DNA of 64,000 bases from Gigaspora rosea (lineage: Eukaryota > Glomeromycota > Glomeromycetes > Diversisporales > Gigasporaceae): contig QKWP01000002.1 in assembly GCA_003550325.1 (NCBI GenBank), forward strand, positions 448,393-512,392. The letters are read 5' to 3'. Numbering within the stretch: position 1 is the first letter of the stretch; each line of letters starts with the position of its first letter. The notes under the pieces were generated by a model. That model did no database searches and had not been told where the DNA came from. It worked only from the letters and a program-made list of their open reading frames with translations. Of this stretch, positions 24,311 to 35,330 are shown piece by piece. A program made the translations under genes and the position numbers.

Positions 24311-25401
24311 CTATAATTTTTGTCCATAAAATCTATGGACATTAAAGTAAGATCTATTTATGGTACATTCTTTCATACAAGTTCTTGTTACAGCGTCGAT
24401 GTTAGATTTAGGGTCAGCAAACTTTGCCAACACGTCAAAAGTGTCCTTGCTATATCTTGCACATGGATCTTGTAGAGCATTATTCCAAACACCAAGCTGG
24501 AACGGTCGTGAAATGTGCTCAAATCTTTGAAGCTTTTCCTTGGAATTCATGAATTCTTCAAGTCGATAAACGATAAAAGGGTTCACATTTTTAGATTCTA
24601 AAAATTTTAGCACTATGGATTTATAATTCGTGAAACTTAGAAAAAGAAATTAAAAATACGAAAAAAAGTTGTATTAAATAATAAAAGTTCGCATACTTTT
24701 ATTTATCACGCGAAATGATTCTTTTCCACAATTCTCGACCTTCAATTCAGCATCCGAAACCTAGTATCAAACACATGCGCAGTTAGATAAAACTTGCTAA
24801 TATTTATTAAAACATAAAATCAATAAATGACGACATTACTTCAATCCATCCACCATTCTTTAGCACCCTAATACATTCTGGGATTACTAAATTTTCCCAT
24901 TGTGACTCTGTGAAATCATAAAGAAGATTTCGGATATTCACAAAATCAAATTGATTGTCTTGAAACGGCAAGCCTTCTAAAACATTTGCTTTAACGACTG
25001 AAACATTTAATGGCTTCATGTGCGGAATTATTTTATCGACAATTTCTGTTCCAACAAATTCACTATTAGGAAAGTCCGATGACATTTCGCAAATCCAAGT
25101 TCCCTGCCCACATCTTTATAAATGTTAATATTTTGTTTAAAATGCTCTCAATTCGAGATTGATGATTAGCAAATTTCAATTTAATTTACCCAATATCAAG
25201 AACTTTGGCACCAGATTTCAATAAATCATATATGGGAGATGAAAAGTTTCCATTAAAAATAACACGAACAATATCGTGTCGCAAACATGATCGCTCTTTT
25301 TCTAAGTCAAGCTTTTCATGATTATTGATTGTAAAAATATTGGTACTGTTTGGTCCAGTTCCAATTTCAGTTTTTTTGCCTTTTGAAAGCGTTACTCCCA
25401 T
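24311..25401 (-). CDS. SAM-dependent class I methyltransferase, four exons
   Basis: Exons on the minus strand are 25401-25190, 25113-24840, 24760-24697 and 24612-24311. All introns are GT-AG (76, 79 and 84 bp). Together they give 852 nt, or 283 residues and a stop, with no internal stop. The glycine-rich SAM motif VLDIGCGQGTW is split by intron 1 and only appears after splicing, which supports the model. Acidic motif II (VGTEIVD), NVLEGLPFQDNQFDFVNIR (motif IV region) and IRVLKNGGWIEV follow in the usual order for small-molecule methyltransferases. The C-terminal part (KFLESKNVNPFIVYRLEEF) resembles the expanded fungal family of such proteins. The substrate is unknown. No signal peptide is seen, so it is probably cytosolic. 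It is the only clearly intact host-type gene here, and repeats lie on both sides. Confidence 0.85.
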
Positions 25402-25500
25402 TTTTGGGGCTTTGGTTTTTAAAGAGAGTGTTTAATGATTATTTGAAATTAATTAATGATTTTGAGTAAGTATCATTGAACTTATATTATCAGTATCAGT

Positions 25501-25508
25501 TATTTATA
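25501..25508 (-). promoter_or_regulatory. possible TATA box of the methyltransferase gene
   Basis: TATAAATA on the minus strand, about 100 bp before the ATG at 25401. In DNA this A+T-rich such a match can be chance. Confidence 0.3.
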
Positions 25509-26160
25509 CTATGTTCTCGTAAACATCATTTATGGTGGCAACAACATTCAAAATTCAAAATTTTATTTTTTATTATTTTTTTTTTATAAATAAGCATTCC
25601 GTAATACGAATTTTTATGAAAGTGAAACAAATAAATACATTGCAGAAATATTTAAAATTACACTTAAGTATTACTTGCAATATTTATAAAGTTGTATAAT
25701 TTTTTTAAGGCGACTATATATTTGCTAAAATTTATAAGAAATTTTATAAAAAAAATTATTATAACTATTATCACTTTCAAGTAATTATGTAATTACTTGA
25801 TAGTTATACAAGTAATATTATTAATAAATAAATATATACTTATATTTCTGTAAAACAGTGACCGTGAACTAAATTTCTTCCGTTTCCTTTTAAACCAATA
25901 GATTTATTGCCGGATGTAACGCTTTACCAGTCTAGTCTATCCTTTGCATGAAACGTAACAATCAGCGTAACGTAGCAAAAAAAATAGTAATAAAACAGAT
26001 AACTCAATCAAATGTAATTACCTAGTTTTGTACAGCATTACATATACTTTTTTTTGCAGTCAACATTAGTACCAACTTTTATCTAATAACAAGTTAACGT
26101 ACCTATCGTAAGGCAGGGTAATTTCGAAATTACACTATTCCTATAAAATTTGTAGCATCA
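25509..26160. other. A+T-rich stretch, no gene seen
   Basis: Poly-T and poly-A tracts; nothing coding recognised. Confidence 0.45.
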
Positions 26161-26169
26161 ATACTATAA

Positions 26170-26235
26170 AAAGATAAATGCTTGAGTATTTGTTTGGTTA
26201 TAAAGATAAATGCTAGAGTATTTGTTTGGTCATAA
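26170..26235. repeat. two 32-bp direct repeats
   Basis: ATAAATGCTTGAGTATTTG and ATAAATGCTAGAGTATTTG start two adjacent units, followed by TTTGGTTATAAAG or TTTGGTCATAAAG. Confidence 0.7.
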
Positions 26236-26283
26236 AGAGAACGTTCGAATATTTATCGAATTTTTTTAATATATGAGTACTAC

Positions 26284-26439
26284 GCGAATTTAGCCCCTGA
26301 AGAATTGTGGCATCACGTATAGTATATGTACTACGTCGCATATCGCCACTTTTTTTATCTTGCATGCGTATGTACGTACAGTACATGCGTAACCTAATTG
26401 TGTTACCGAAAAATATTAATTCTTCAGGGGCTAAACTCG
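26284..26439. mobile_element. 156-bp MITE with TTTAGCCCCTGAAGAATT ends
   Basis: The left end CGAATTTAGCCCCTGAAG faces CTTCAGGGGCTAAACTCG at the right. The open frame at 26213-26443 (minus) lies over it and is not considered a gene. Confidence 0.65.
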
Positions 26440-27149
26440 GCACGATGAAAACCTAAATTTTCACTTGCAGTCCTTCTACAGCACTTATATTAAAAACCAA
26501 ATTGTATTATTCAAGTAAAAATTTAGTACAATTATATAATGGTTGTTATTGGCCGACTACCAGTCGACTGACTGAGTCATCAATCAGTTAGGTCGTAAGC
26601 TTAGTCGACTAAGGGCTAGAGATGAGTTATTACTACTGTTCTGATGTGTAATACTGTAACAGCGCATTATTAAATTACTTAATACAGTAATATACAATAG
26701 ACATGTGAAATTGTCGTACTGCAACCAATTTGGTCATATTTATACTTTTTAATTTTCCAATACCAATAATAACCCATATCACTATAGTACTACATTATAA
26801 TAAGGCCTATGATATCATATTAAATTCAGAATTTATCGTTGTACCAAAAAAGTCTAGACACTTTTCAGTAACATGACGTGGCGCATAAGATAATAATAAA
26901 TTGGAGACATAATTCTAGCATAAAAAACAATCCTACATTGCTTACAAAAAAAAAATATAACTTACATTATAAATTTGTCTCTACATTTTTCAGCATATTA
27001 TATGTATATATATTTTTGTGTGTGTTAAGGTGAGATTTTGCTATCTTTATAAATAGTTTATTGAAGCTATCTTCAGATGTATCTCTGAATATAAATAAAT
27101 TTATTCCAATTAAAAATTGTTACAAAAGTAAAACTTAGACTATAAAAAT

Positions 27150-27320
27150 AAATAATTTATTTTCGAAATAGCGGGCATGAGCGTTATTTTGAAAATCGCT
27201 CCATTTTGAATAACACCCATGCGCGTCCCGAAATAACGCGCTTCCCATTATCAAGTTACGTGTATAGTTTAATTTATTAAAGTAAATTGACCTTAATACG
27301 CAGTTCAAAAAATTAACCTA
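27150..27320. repeat. dispersed repeat with ATAACGCCCAT phrases, left part
   Basis: Shares AGTTCAAAAAATTAACCTA, TTTAATTTATTAAAGTAAATT and TTATTTTGAA-GCG phrases with 28375-28480 and, reversed, with 32755-32870. It is interrupted at its TTAACCTA-TATTC site by the element at 27321-27718. Confidence 0.6.
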
Positions 27321-27718
27321 TGGTGCAAGACATCTATACTCAACAGTTACACGAAGTGTTTCAATTTTCAAACTTCTTATCTAAGGGGTTTTAAAAAAAT
27401 CTGACCGGTAACTTTATAAAGCTATATCAGCTCTACATATATGCCAAATATCTTTTCAAAATCTCATCACTGTAAGAAGTTTTAGCGTTTTGAAAATTGA
27501 AATTATATATGTAAATTTATAAATTTACATATATAATTTCAATTTTCAAAACGTTAAAACTTCTTACAGTGATGAGATTTTGAAAAGATATTTGGCATAT
27601 ATGTAGAGCTGATATAGCTTTATAAAGTTACCGGTCAGATTTTTTTAAAACCCCTTAGATAAGAAGTTTGAAAATTGAAACACCTCGTGTAACTGTTGAG
27701 TATAGATGTCTTGCACCA
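27321..27718. mobile_element. 398-bp TA-flanked palindromic element
   Basis: The ends TGGTGCAAGACATC and GATGTCTTGCACCA lie between two TA dinucleotides (27319-27320 and 27719-27720). Homologous sites without the insertion (AACCTATATTCAAA) are present at 28431 and, reversed, near 32815. This shows directly that one TA was duplicated on insertion, as for Tc1/mariner-type elements. The arms are near-perfect and meet near 27519. No coding. Confidence 0.85.
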
Positions 27719-27794
27719 TATATTCAAAATAACGCCCATAGGTGTACTCAAACAACGCACCCTATACATTATTATTATGTTACGTTGGGGTGTG

Positions 27795-28372
27795 CGATAA
27801 ACCATGTTTGACAAAACTATATGCGGTACCATAGAAAAATTAATTATTGAAGATTTTTTTTGAATATAATGATCAGGATAATGATCAAGGTAGTGACTTG
27901 TATGTTTTTAGATGTCTAGAACGAATAGCTTTACTTTTTCAATTATTTTAGCATAAATCGATTCTTAAACACCTTTATAGCAAAGTTACGTTAAAAATTT
28001 TGTATTCTAGTATTAAATTTTTTGCCCATAATGAAAATACGTCTCTTAGTATAGTTTACAACATGAAACAGAATTTTTGTAAGGAGTCAACTTGAAATTT
28101 ATATATTAATGTTAAAAAAGTTTCAACGTAACTTTGTTATCAAGAAGTTTAAGAATCTATTTATTCTAAAATTATTAAGAAAAAGAAAGCTATTCGCTCT
28201 AGACATCTAAAAACATACAAGTCACTCTTTACTATTAAATTATATATAAAAAGTGACTAATAATCCCAGTCACTACCTTGATCATTATCCTGATCATTAA
28301 ATTCAAAAAAAATCTTCAATAATTAATTTTTCTATGGTACCGCATATAGTTTTGTCAAACATAGTTTATCGA
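27795..28372. repeat. 578-bp palindrome with one interrupted arm
   Basis: CGATAAACCATGTTTGAC at the left faces GTCAAACATAGTTTATCG at the right, with long near-perfect inner arms (for example GATCAGGATAATGATCAAGG). The right arm has an extra piece of about 40 bp between two GTGACT/AGTCACT phrases near 28225-28275. Confidence 0.75.
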
Positions 28373-28569
28373 TGTGTATAGTTTAATTTACTAAAGTAAA
28401 TTGGCCTTAATATGCAGTTCAAAAAACTTAACCTATATTCAAAATAACGCCCCATGGGCGTACTCACCCCTATACATTATTATCATGTTACATTGGGGTG
28501 GTCGATGCACTATGTAAATCAAAATTATATGTAGTCATATAATAAAATTTATTAAAGAATTTTTAAAAC

Positions 28570-28886
28570 AGATGTACAGCCCCAATGGTTCGATAGTTTT
28601 GGATAAAACTTCGCAAAGACAAGTATTACGTCCCTACAAACAAAGTTATAGAGCTATTTCTTTAAAAGCGAAACTAAATTTACCCTTTCTTTTTTTAAGA
28701 AAAAAACGCGTAGCATATTACAGACCCCTTTCTTTTTGCTACTTTTTTTAAAAAAAACACGTAGCATATTACAGTTTTTTCATGTTTAAATAAATGAAAT
28801 GATTCTATAGTCTTGTTTGTAGAGATGTAATACTAGTCTTTGCGAAAATTTATTCAAAACTATCGAACCGTTAGGGCTGTACATCT
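28570..28886. repeat. 317-bp inverted-repeat element
   Basis: AGATGTACAGCCCCAATGG at the left faces CCGTTAGGGCTGTACATCT at the right. The inner arms share TTCGATAGTTTTG and CGCAAAGAC. The middle has two copies of CGTAGCATATTACAG. Confidence 0.7.
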
Positions 28887-28989
28887 ATTTAACAATTTTA
28901 TTTAAAATTATCTATTTCAAATTTTATAAAAATATCTTCACAATTACATTTCTTAAAATTATACTATCGCTATTCACTAATACCATATG

Positions 28990-29105
28990 TTACCGTAAAA
29001 TAAGCTACGGAAATTTTGAGTAAAAAAATCGAAAGTAGTTTATTTTCGGGTTTGACTTTTTTAGGAAGTTGGCGCTTAATAAAGAGGTAGCTTATTTTCG
29101 GGTTA
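28990..29105. mobile_element. short element with GTAAAATAAGCTAC and GTAGCTTATTTTCGGG ends
   Basis: Relative of 7204-7325. The right-end motif is doubled (near 29035 and 29085). Confidence 0.55.
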
Positions 29106-30111
29106 TAAAACTGGAATTATATTTTTTTTCAAATCAGGTTTATAAACACGAAGCAAACCCGATTTGAATTCACTGATATGTACGGCGTTTTTTTTTAATC
29201 AACTTATTAATGGTTTAAATTATTAAAATTAAATTTTTTTTTAATTTACCGTTTTTTAACTTAAACCATTTTTTAACTTAACGTTTTTTTATTATTAACG
29301 TTTTTATTTTTTATTTATTTACGATTTACTTTTAATTATCGGGGTTTTTTTAAATTATTGCTTTTGTTTTATTTTATTTATTTATTTTTTTAAATCATCG
29401 CTTCTATTTATTTTTTTTAAATCATCGCTTTATTTTTTTATTTAGGCCACGCCTATAAATATAATTGATTCTCGTAACCCGGCCGGGTGACTTGTTTGCA
29501 AAAAGTAAAATGTTTTTTTTATAATAATAATATATTTTTTTGGTATTTAGGATTGTCATATGTATCACAAACTATAATATTATGTAGTTAAGAGCCGGTA
29601 GTACATTTTGTTAATCTTGTATATTAATCTAAATACTTAAACGTTCGTGAGTATGAAAAGTCTAAGTTTTTAAAATGAGTTACTCAAACTCATGAATATT
29701 TACTATTTCATTTTATAATGAGTATAGAGTTTTATTAACCTAAGTATTTAAAAAACTATTTACCGGTTAGCTACGAAATGTAAATTGTCATGCTTTATGT
29801 TGCATCAAAGGTAAAGTATAGCTTTAGAGTCATTGTGTCAACTAGACAAAACCCTTATTTAAAAAATTTTTTTAAAGTTAAAACTTATATTGTAATCAAT
29901 TTGACTATATATTTGTATTAGATTATGGTATAAATTTGTATCCGGACCTTCTGGTTATTATTTTGAACCAGACAAGCAATTCTGATCCACAAGAATGGCG
30001 GGGTAAATTTAGTAAATGAAATAAAGACATGAAAGATTAAGAATTACCAATGGCACATCTCAACTTTATGCATTTCTGCTTACTTGGTAGACAACCGCTC
30101 CATTGACACCT
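29106..30111. other. T-rich low-complexity DNA, no gene seen
   Basis: The stretch 29170-29450 is T-rich with repeated AAATCATCGCTT phrases and is the opposite-strand counterpart of the tract at 5730-5990. The remainder shows nothing recognisable. Confidence 0.5.
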
Positions 30112-30402
30112 TTATTTTACTGACAATTAGTTCCCAGGCAAGGCTATTTTATGGGCAGGTAACTTCACTTAATAGACAGTTTATTCTTAATTTATAGACA
30201 ATTTATTTCACCAATAGCTTACTTATTTCACAGACAAATTAATCCGTCATTAGGATTGGTTCTGAACAAGGCTAAGGATAGTACAATTTATAAATAAAAA
30301 ATTTTCTGTGAAATGAGCTATGGTGAAAAAAATTGTTTATGAAATGAACTGTTTATTAAATGAACTATCTATGAAATAAACTTGATTGTCAGTAAAATAA
30401 TA
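30112..30402. repeat. 291-bp inverted repeat with TTTTACTGACAAT ends
   Basis: TTATTTTACTGACAATTAG faces TTGATTGTCAGTAAAATAAT. The interior has many ATTTCATAGACAGTTTATT-like phrases. It is probably a MITE related in style to 23513-23761. Confidence 0.55.
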
Positions 30403-30649
30403 CTTATATATGTCATACGTGGAAACAGATTTATAGTGTGAAATTTGAAAGCAACTTAAGTTGATTCTAAATTTGATCCTCGAAATGAATATGAAAGTGA
30501 TAAATTTGATCTTTCGATCCAAAAATGACTGAACCTCAAGACTATCCATACTTATCTCATAATACATTTGACCACTTACATTTTTCAAATATTTTGACTG
30601 CAAGTCAGTTAACAGAGAACATAAACGTGAAGACTTTGATTTTTGCATT

Positions 30650-30910
30650 ATGATTTTACAAAATCAAGCAAAATACAAAAATCGGAAGTGCAAAAGGATC
30701 GTTATTGGGCAAAAAATCAAATTCGCTATACGTGACCTTGAAACGCCAACAGGCCCTATAATTCAACTTATCAAAGTTGATTCAAACCTATTTGTGTGTC
30801 CTGTCGACAATATATATGAAGTATTAGGTAGTTGTCATCTAAAAATTCTAAATGCAAAAACACTATTATATGTAGACTTTAAGCAAAAATTTAATTTTCG
30901 CACATATTAA
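30650..30910 (+). CDS. small hypothetical protein, 86 residues
   Basis: ATG to TAA without interruption and, unlike most frames here, with mixed residue composition: a basic start, then IKFAIRDLETPTGPIIQLI and VDSNLFVCPVDNIYEVLG. I do not recognise a family and no signal peptide or membrane segment is obvious. On the other strand a frame starts two bases away (30648) and soon meets a GTAAGT donor-like site near 30580, so the two might be divergent gene starts. It could also be chance or a fragment. Confidence 0.3.
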   Translation: MILQNQAKYKNRKCKRIVIGQKIKFAIRDLETPTGPIIQLIKVDSNLFVCPVDNIYEVLGSCHLKILNAKTLLYVDFKQKFNFRTY

Positions 30911-30965
30911 TTTGTTTTCGTCTCATTCTTTATACAATTTTAATATGATAAATGCCCTTCAGCCA

Positions 30966-31460
30966 TTGAGTAAACTCTATCTTAAAATCACTTAAATTCT
31001 AAATTAGCTTAATTCGATAAATTGATTTAGAATTTCTTTATTTTTTTTTAGATTGAATTAAAATTCTTTATCAACTTGGAATTTTATTACAACCTATGTG
31101 CATTCGGAATAAATTCTAAGTCCACTATAATTTTGTTCCCATGTACGTACGACATATATGCTAGTTAAGTTGTCAACACTCAAATAGCAATTAGTAATAG
31201 TTAATCGGGCATNTTGAGTAAACTCTATCTTAAAATCACTTAAATTCTAAATTAGCTTAATTCGATAAATTGATTTAGAATTTCTTTATTTTTTTTTAGA
31301 TTGAATTAGAATTCTTTATCAACTTGGAAATTTATTACAACCTATGTGCATTCGGAATGAATTCTAAGTCCACTATAATTTTGTTCCCACGTACGTACGA
31401 CATATATGCTAGTTAAGTTGTCAACACTCAAATAGCAATTAGTAATAGTTAATTGGGCAT
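30966..31460. repeat. 247-bp direct duplication around a single N (31213)
   Basis: 30966-31212 is repeated as 31214-31460 with about five mismatches, exactly separated by N. This is the form expected when two contig ends that overlap are joined without merging. The copies carry no recognised gene. Confidence 0.9.
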
Positions 31461-31599
31461 AATGAAAATTTACTGGAAAAGTATAACCAACATATTGGCT
31501 ATGTTCGCAGCTAGTTATTCTTTTCTAATAAATTTTCGCTTATGCCAAATTACCCAGAATAATGCGCTACGTGAATGTGAGGGATAAATCGTTTATATC

Positions 31600-32310
31600 T
31601 CAAGATTATTAAACAAAAAAAAATAAAATAAAAAATCGAAAAATATAAAAAAATATAAAATAATAAAATCGAAAAAAGTAATAAAAAAAAATAAAAATAA
31701 AAATACATAAATAAATGAATCATAGAGAAAAATAAAATAAAATAAAAATAAATGCAATTTCGAGTTTCTGATAGTATAGTTTATATAGATCGTGGTGTGT
31801 TTACTGCTTAATTAGATACTGTTCATGCTCGAAATAAAATATTTATATAAAAATTCTATATAACATTTTTTTATGCATATACAAAAACAACCGGGTCCCG
31901 GGTGCTCTTTAACCTCAATATGTTATGAGAATCAATTAATTTTATTTGCACGGCCTTATCATAAAATTTTTTTATCGTTTTTTTTTTTGTTTTTTTTTGT
32001 TTTTTAATTAAATATTTTTATCTTATCGTTATTTATTTATTTATTTATTTATTTAAATTATCAATTTGTTATAATTATTTTTTTAATTGTCGTTATTTTT
32101 TTTATTTCATTTTTTTAATTTTTAATGGTTTAACTTTTTTAAACCTTGTTAAAAAAATTTCTATTTTAATTATCATTTATTTTTTTTATTAAATTATTTT
32201 TTTATATAATTTATTTAAATTATTTTTTTTTTAATTATTAACCTTTAAATTAATGTTTCGCTTTCTTTACCTTTTTATTCTTTTATTTATTTTTTTTTTT
32301 TTTGGTAAAT
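31600..32310. repeat. A-rich then T-rich low-complexity tracts
   Basis: 31610-31760 is A-rich (AAAATAAAAT phrases); 31970-32310 is T-rich (TTATTTATT phrases). Together they form a loose inverted pair about 200 bp apart. No gene. Confidence 0.6.
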
Positions 32311-32426
32311 AGGTGTTTTTACCGGTGGGTAGATAATGGGTGGATAGGTGGGTAAATGGATTGTTGGACGCTTTTACGAGTGGGTGGATAGATATTTTTA
32401 GGCGGGTAAGTTTCGTAGGTATGCCA

Positions 32427-32521
32427 TATATGCAATGGCGGGAATAAAAAGTAAATTTCCGGTTATCCCCTGCTATAGGGATAACCGGAAATTTACTTTT
32501 TATTCCCACCATTGCATATAC
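32427..32521. repeat. 95-bp palindrome
   Basis: Arms of about 43 bp, starting TATATGCAATGG and ending CCATTGCATATA, with an 8-base loop CTGCTATA. One mismatch was seen. Confidence 0.85.
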
Positions 32522-32754
32522 GCGTTAGAGATGCATCTCTAGTAGCAACGGGGTAGCTTATTTTCGGAATTATTATTGCTTGGGTGAAACAAGTTTTTAG
32601 GTTTTTTGGTCAAAACAAAGGTGGTAGCTTATTTTCGGAGCGGGATTTTTCTTTACAAATCCTTCTATAAAATACACATATACAAGCTAGGTTAAAACCC
32701 ACCTATATTTGGAGATTTGATTTCTCTAGTTGATTTTTTAAGTTGCAGATAAAT

Positions 32755-32960
32755 CTCGAAATAGCGGACATCTGTGCGTTATTTTGAGCACGCTCATGGG
32801 CGTTATTTTGAATATAGGTTAATTTTTTGAACTGTCAATTTACTTTAATAAATTAAACTATACATGTAACATTGGGGTGGTCGATGCACTATGTAAATCA
32901 AAATTATATGTAGTCATATAATAAAATTTATTAATAAATTTTTTGATTCAAATTTTAAAT
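32755..32960. repeat. dispersed repeat, reverse copy of the 27.2/28.4-kb family
   Basis: Contains GGGCGTTATTTTGAATATAGG, the uninterrupted form of the site used by the element at 27321, followed by TTGGGGTGGTCGATGCAC as at 28494. Confidence 0.65.
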
Positions 32961-33185
32961 AGATTTAAATAGAGGATTAATTAATTTGTAACCGTGGTTA
33001 CTGTAACCCATCCCAACAAGCCAATCAAATTCTAAGATCAGGTGTAACGTTACACATTTGAAAAAGTACAAACGTTCGTTTTGCCAAAAATTGCTTCTAA
33101 ATCAAAATTTCACATATGAAACTATCTTTTGGTTTCTAACAAAAAAAATTTCTTGCTAAATTTTAATATAACTAAAGCCAGGTCA
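32960..33185. repeat. dispersed repeat with GTTCGTTTTGCCAAAAATTG core
   Basis: Same phrases in the same order (TGTAACCGTGGTTAC, GTTCGTTTTGCC, AACAAAAAAAATTTCTTGC) recur at 61080-61300 and partly at 35340-35480, 48940-49130, 60640-60950 and 62400-62480. It is an interspersed family of unknown type. Confidence 0.65.
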
Positions 33186-34928
33186 TCAGTTGATCCACTA
33201 TACATGCCCACTTTTGTTACCGGTACTATAATATAGACCATTACTTCCAATATATTTCTAACTATCCCTAAGAATACGTTAGAACGTGCCTTGATACTTA
33301 GTATTTATTAATATTTATTGGTGATAATTATTTAGATGCGGAGACTTTACAGTTAAAATTCCCAAATTTTGAATGGTCTCTACAATGCAAATTACGTTGC
33401 CAAATTTTATATTTAATTAGAAAAAAAATTTTTTTACCAGCAGTTTAAATTTCGCCTAGATTAAACGTATCCAAGCAACAAAATACAGATAAAGTAAATT
33501 AGAAAAAAATTCGTTTTCTATATGTAATATAAAAAAATGATCCTAGTCGATTGGTGTTAAGACTTTCGGTTAAAAAAAGAAAATTGCAACCTGTACATCT
33601 AGCATATACTGTATATATATATGCTAATTTTATATATTTTTATATAATATGTCATTGATTAATCATATTGATGAAATTTCAATAAGTTAGTTACCACATA
33701 ACTTATAATTTGCGGTGTAACCACCTTTGTACCTTATTCATATAGATAGAGAAATTAAATATTCTCTAACTTCATTAAATAATTTTAAAAGTGTAACTTG
33801 ATTATACGCTATCAGATTATTACGCTAAAGCAGGAAATTATAAATCCACAATTTTTCTAGAGTTAATGTGATGTATTAAATAGCACATTAAAGTCGAATA
33901 GTCCTTAAATTATCGATCTCAATAAAGTATTTAATGTTTATATTTTGTTTATAATTTCGGATTCTAGATTTTTTGCGCCGTACGTACAGTACGTATGTGC
34001 GACGTATTCACGTATGCATACCAGATACGTACTCCCATACGTATTGTAATTTTAATAAAAGTATGATTACGTAAAATTTTAAATTATAAATTAACATCAT
34101 AAAAGCATGATGAAACAGTACAGTAATTTGTTGATTGGTTATCCAAGATGCTTCAGAGGCATTCTCGCATATGTCGTACGTAGCGTTATACCAGGGAAGC
34201 TAATTTGCGCTATATAATTAAAAATCCTAAATAATTTTATCGTTATATCATTATTTTTATTTCAATTCTGGGTCTGTTCGTTTTAACATTTTTGATTGGT
34301 CGTATCCGAAAAATGTGCCCTATTATTGTAATGAAATCGGATTAAAATGAAATATGGGTTTCTATTTAACCTTCTAAAGCCCAGTTATACAGTACTTGTT
34401 TAATATAAACTCTACTCTAAAAAAAATGCTCCCAAAATTTTTATTTTTTCGGTGGCTTGTAAATTTTTTTATACTATACCAGTATACATATTTCATTTTA
34501 ATCTGTCACAATTATTACATCATTTTCCCGTGATCATTGTGGCTTACAACTAGTCTAATAAAATTTTCACTATCACGTGACGATCTACGGGTAGGTAAAT
34601 TATGCGAAATAAATTTAAAATTATGCGATCGATTAGATCGATTATCCGATTTTATTATATGTAATTAATTCTTTTAAGTTCTGTTCTTCGAAATTTTTCG
34701 GGCATTTACCAAAAATTTTACCTCAACTATGCTTGTAATTTAAGTCCATTCATTTTCTACATCGGAACTTTTCGGGACCTACATTCTGTCACCCAAATTA
34801 CAAATTTAAAGCTTGCCGAATGAAGTTAACATATTCCCAACAACAATCCAGATTTTATTCACGTGATTATGCTTTTTTTGCTGTGATGCGAAAAAATAGC
34901 AAATTATGTGCATCGCATTATCCTGGAC
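33186..34928. other. A+T-rich stretch, no gene seen
   Basis: It includes a cluster of CGTACGTA/TACGTAC words near 33980-34040. No long inverted or tandem repeat and no convincing coding frame was recognised; the small frame at 34820-35071 runs into the element at 34937. Confidence 0.45.
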
Positions 34929-34936
34929 ACCCTAAT

Positions 34937-35322
34937 CAGGGACACGGAAAAATATTGATTTATATAGATCAATATAAATCGATATTTTTAGGCCAAATCA
35001 TAGGGAAATCGATATTTTTACAATTTTTATGCAGTGTAACTATACCATTTCGGGAAAAATTAAAAGTATAATTTGGGCCGGGCAATATGAATTTGGCCAA
35101 GCTAAACTGTCGGCAGGTTTCGGAAATGTAGACAATCAACGAACAAAATTTCCGTTAATTTCCAGAAAAACATACTGATCACACTCTGATCACGTTATTT
35201 AATGTTACACCAAATCTTAAATTCTTATTGGTCAATCATGGGCATATCGATATAAATCGATATTTTTGGCTATATCGATGGATATTTTTGCCAAATCAAA
35301 TCGATATTTTTCCGTGTCCCTG
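34937..35322. mobile_element. 386-bp hAT-like MITE
   Basis: Ends CAGGGACACGGAAAAATAT and its complement are flanked by an exact 8-bp duplication ACCCTAAT (34929-34936 and 35323-35330). Subterminal regions repeat AAATCGATATTTTT several times. No transposase is encoded. Confidence 0.9.
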
Positions 35323-35330
35323 ACCCTAAT

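Noticed and set aside
26213-26443. 76-residue open frame (minus)
   Set aside because: It lies across both ends of a 156-bp inverted-repeat element, so the frame comes from the MITE.
28575-28600. GGTTCGATAG as a tRNA B-box
   Set aside because: There is no matching A-box, acceptor stem or anticodon arm. It is part of an inverted repeat.
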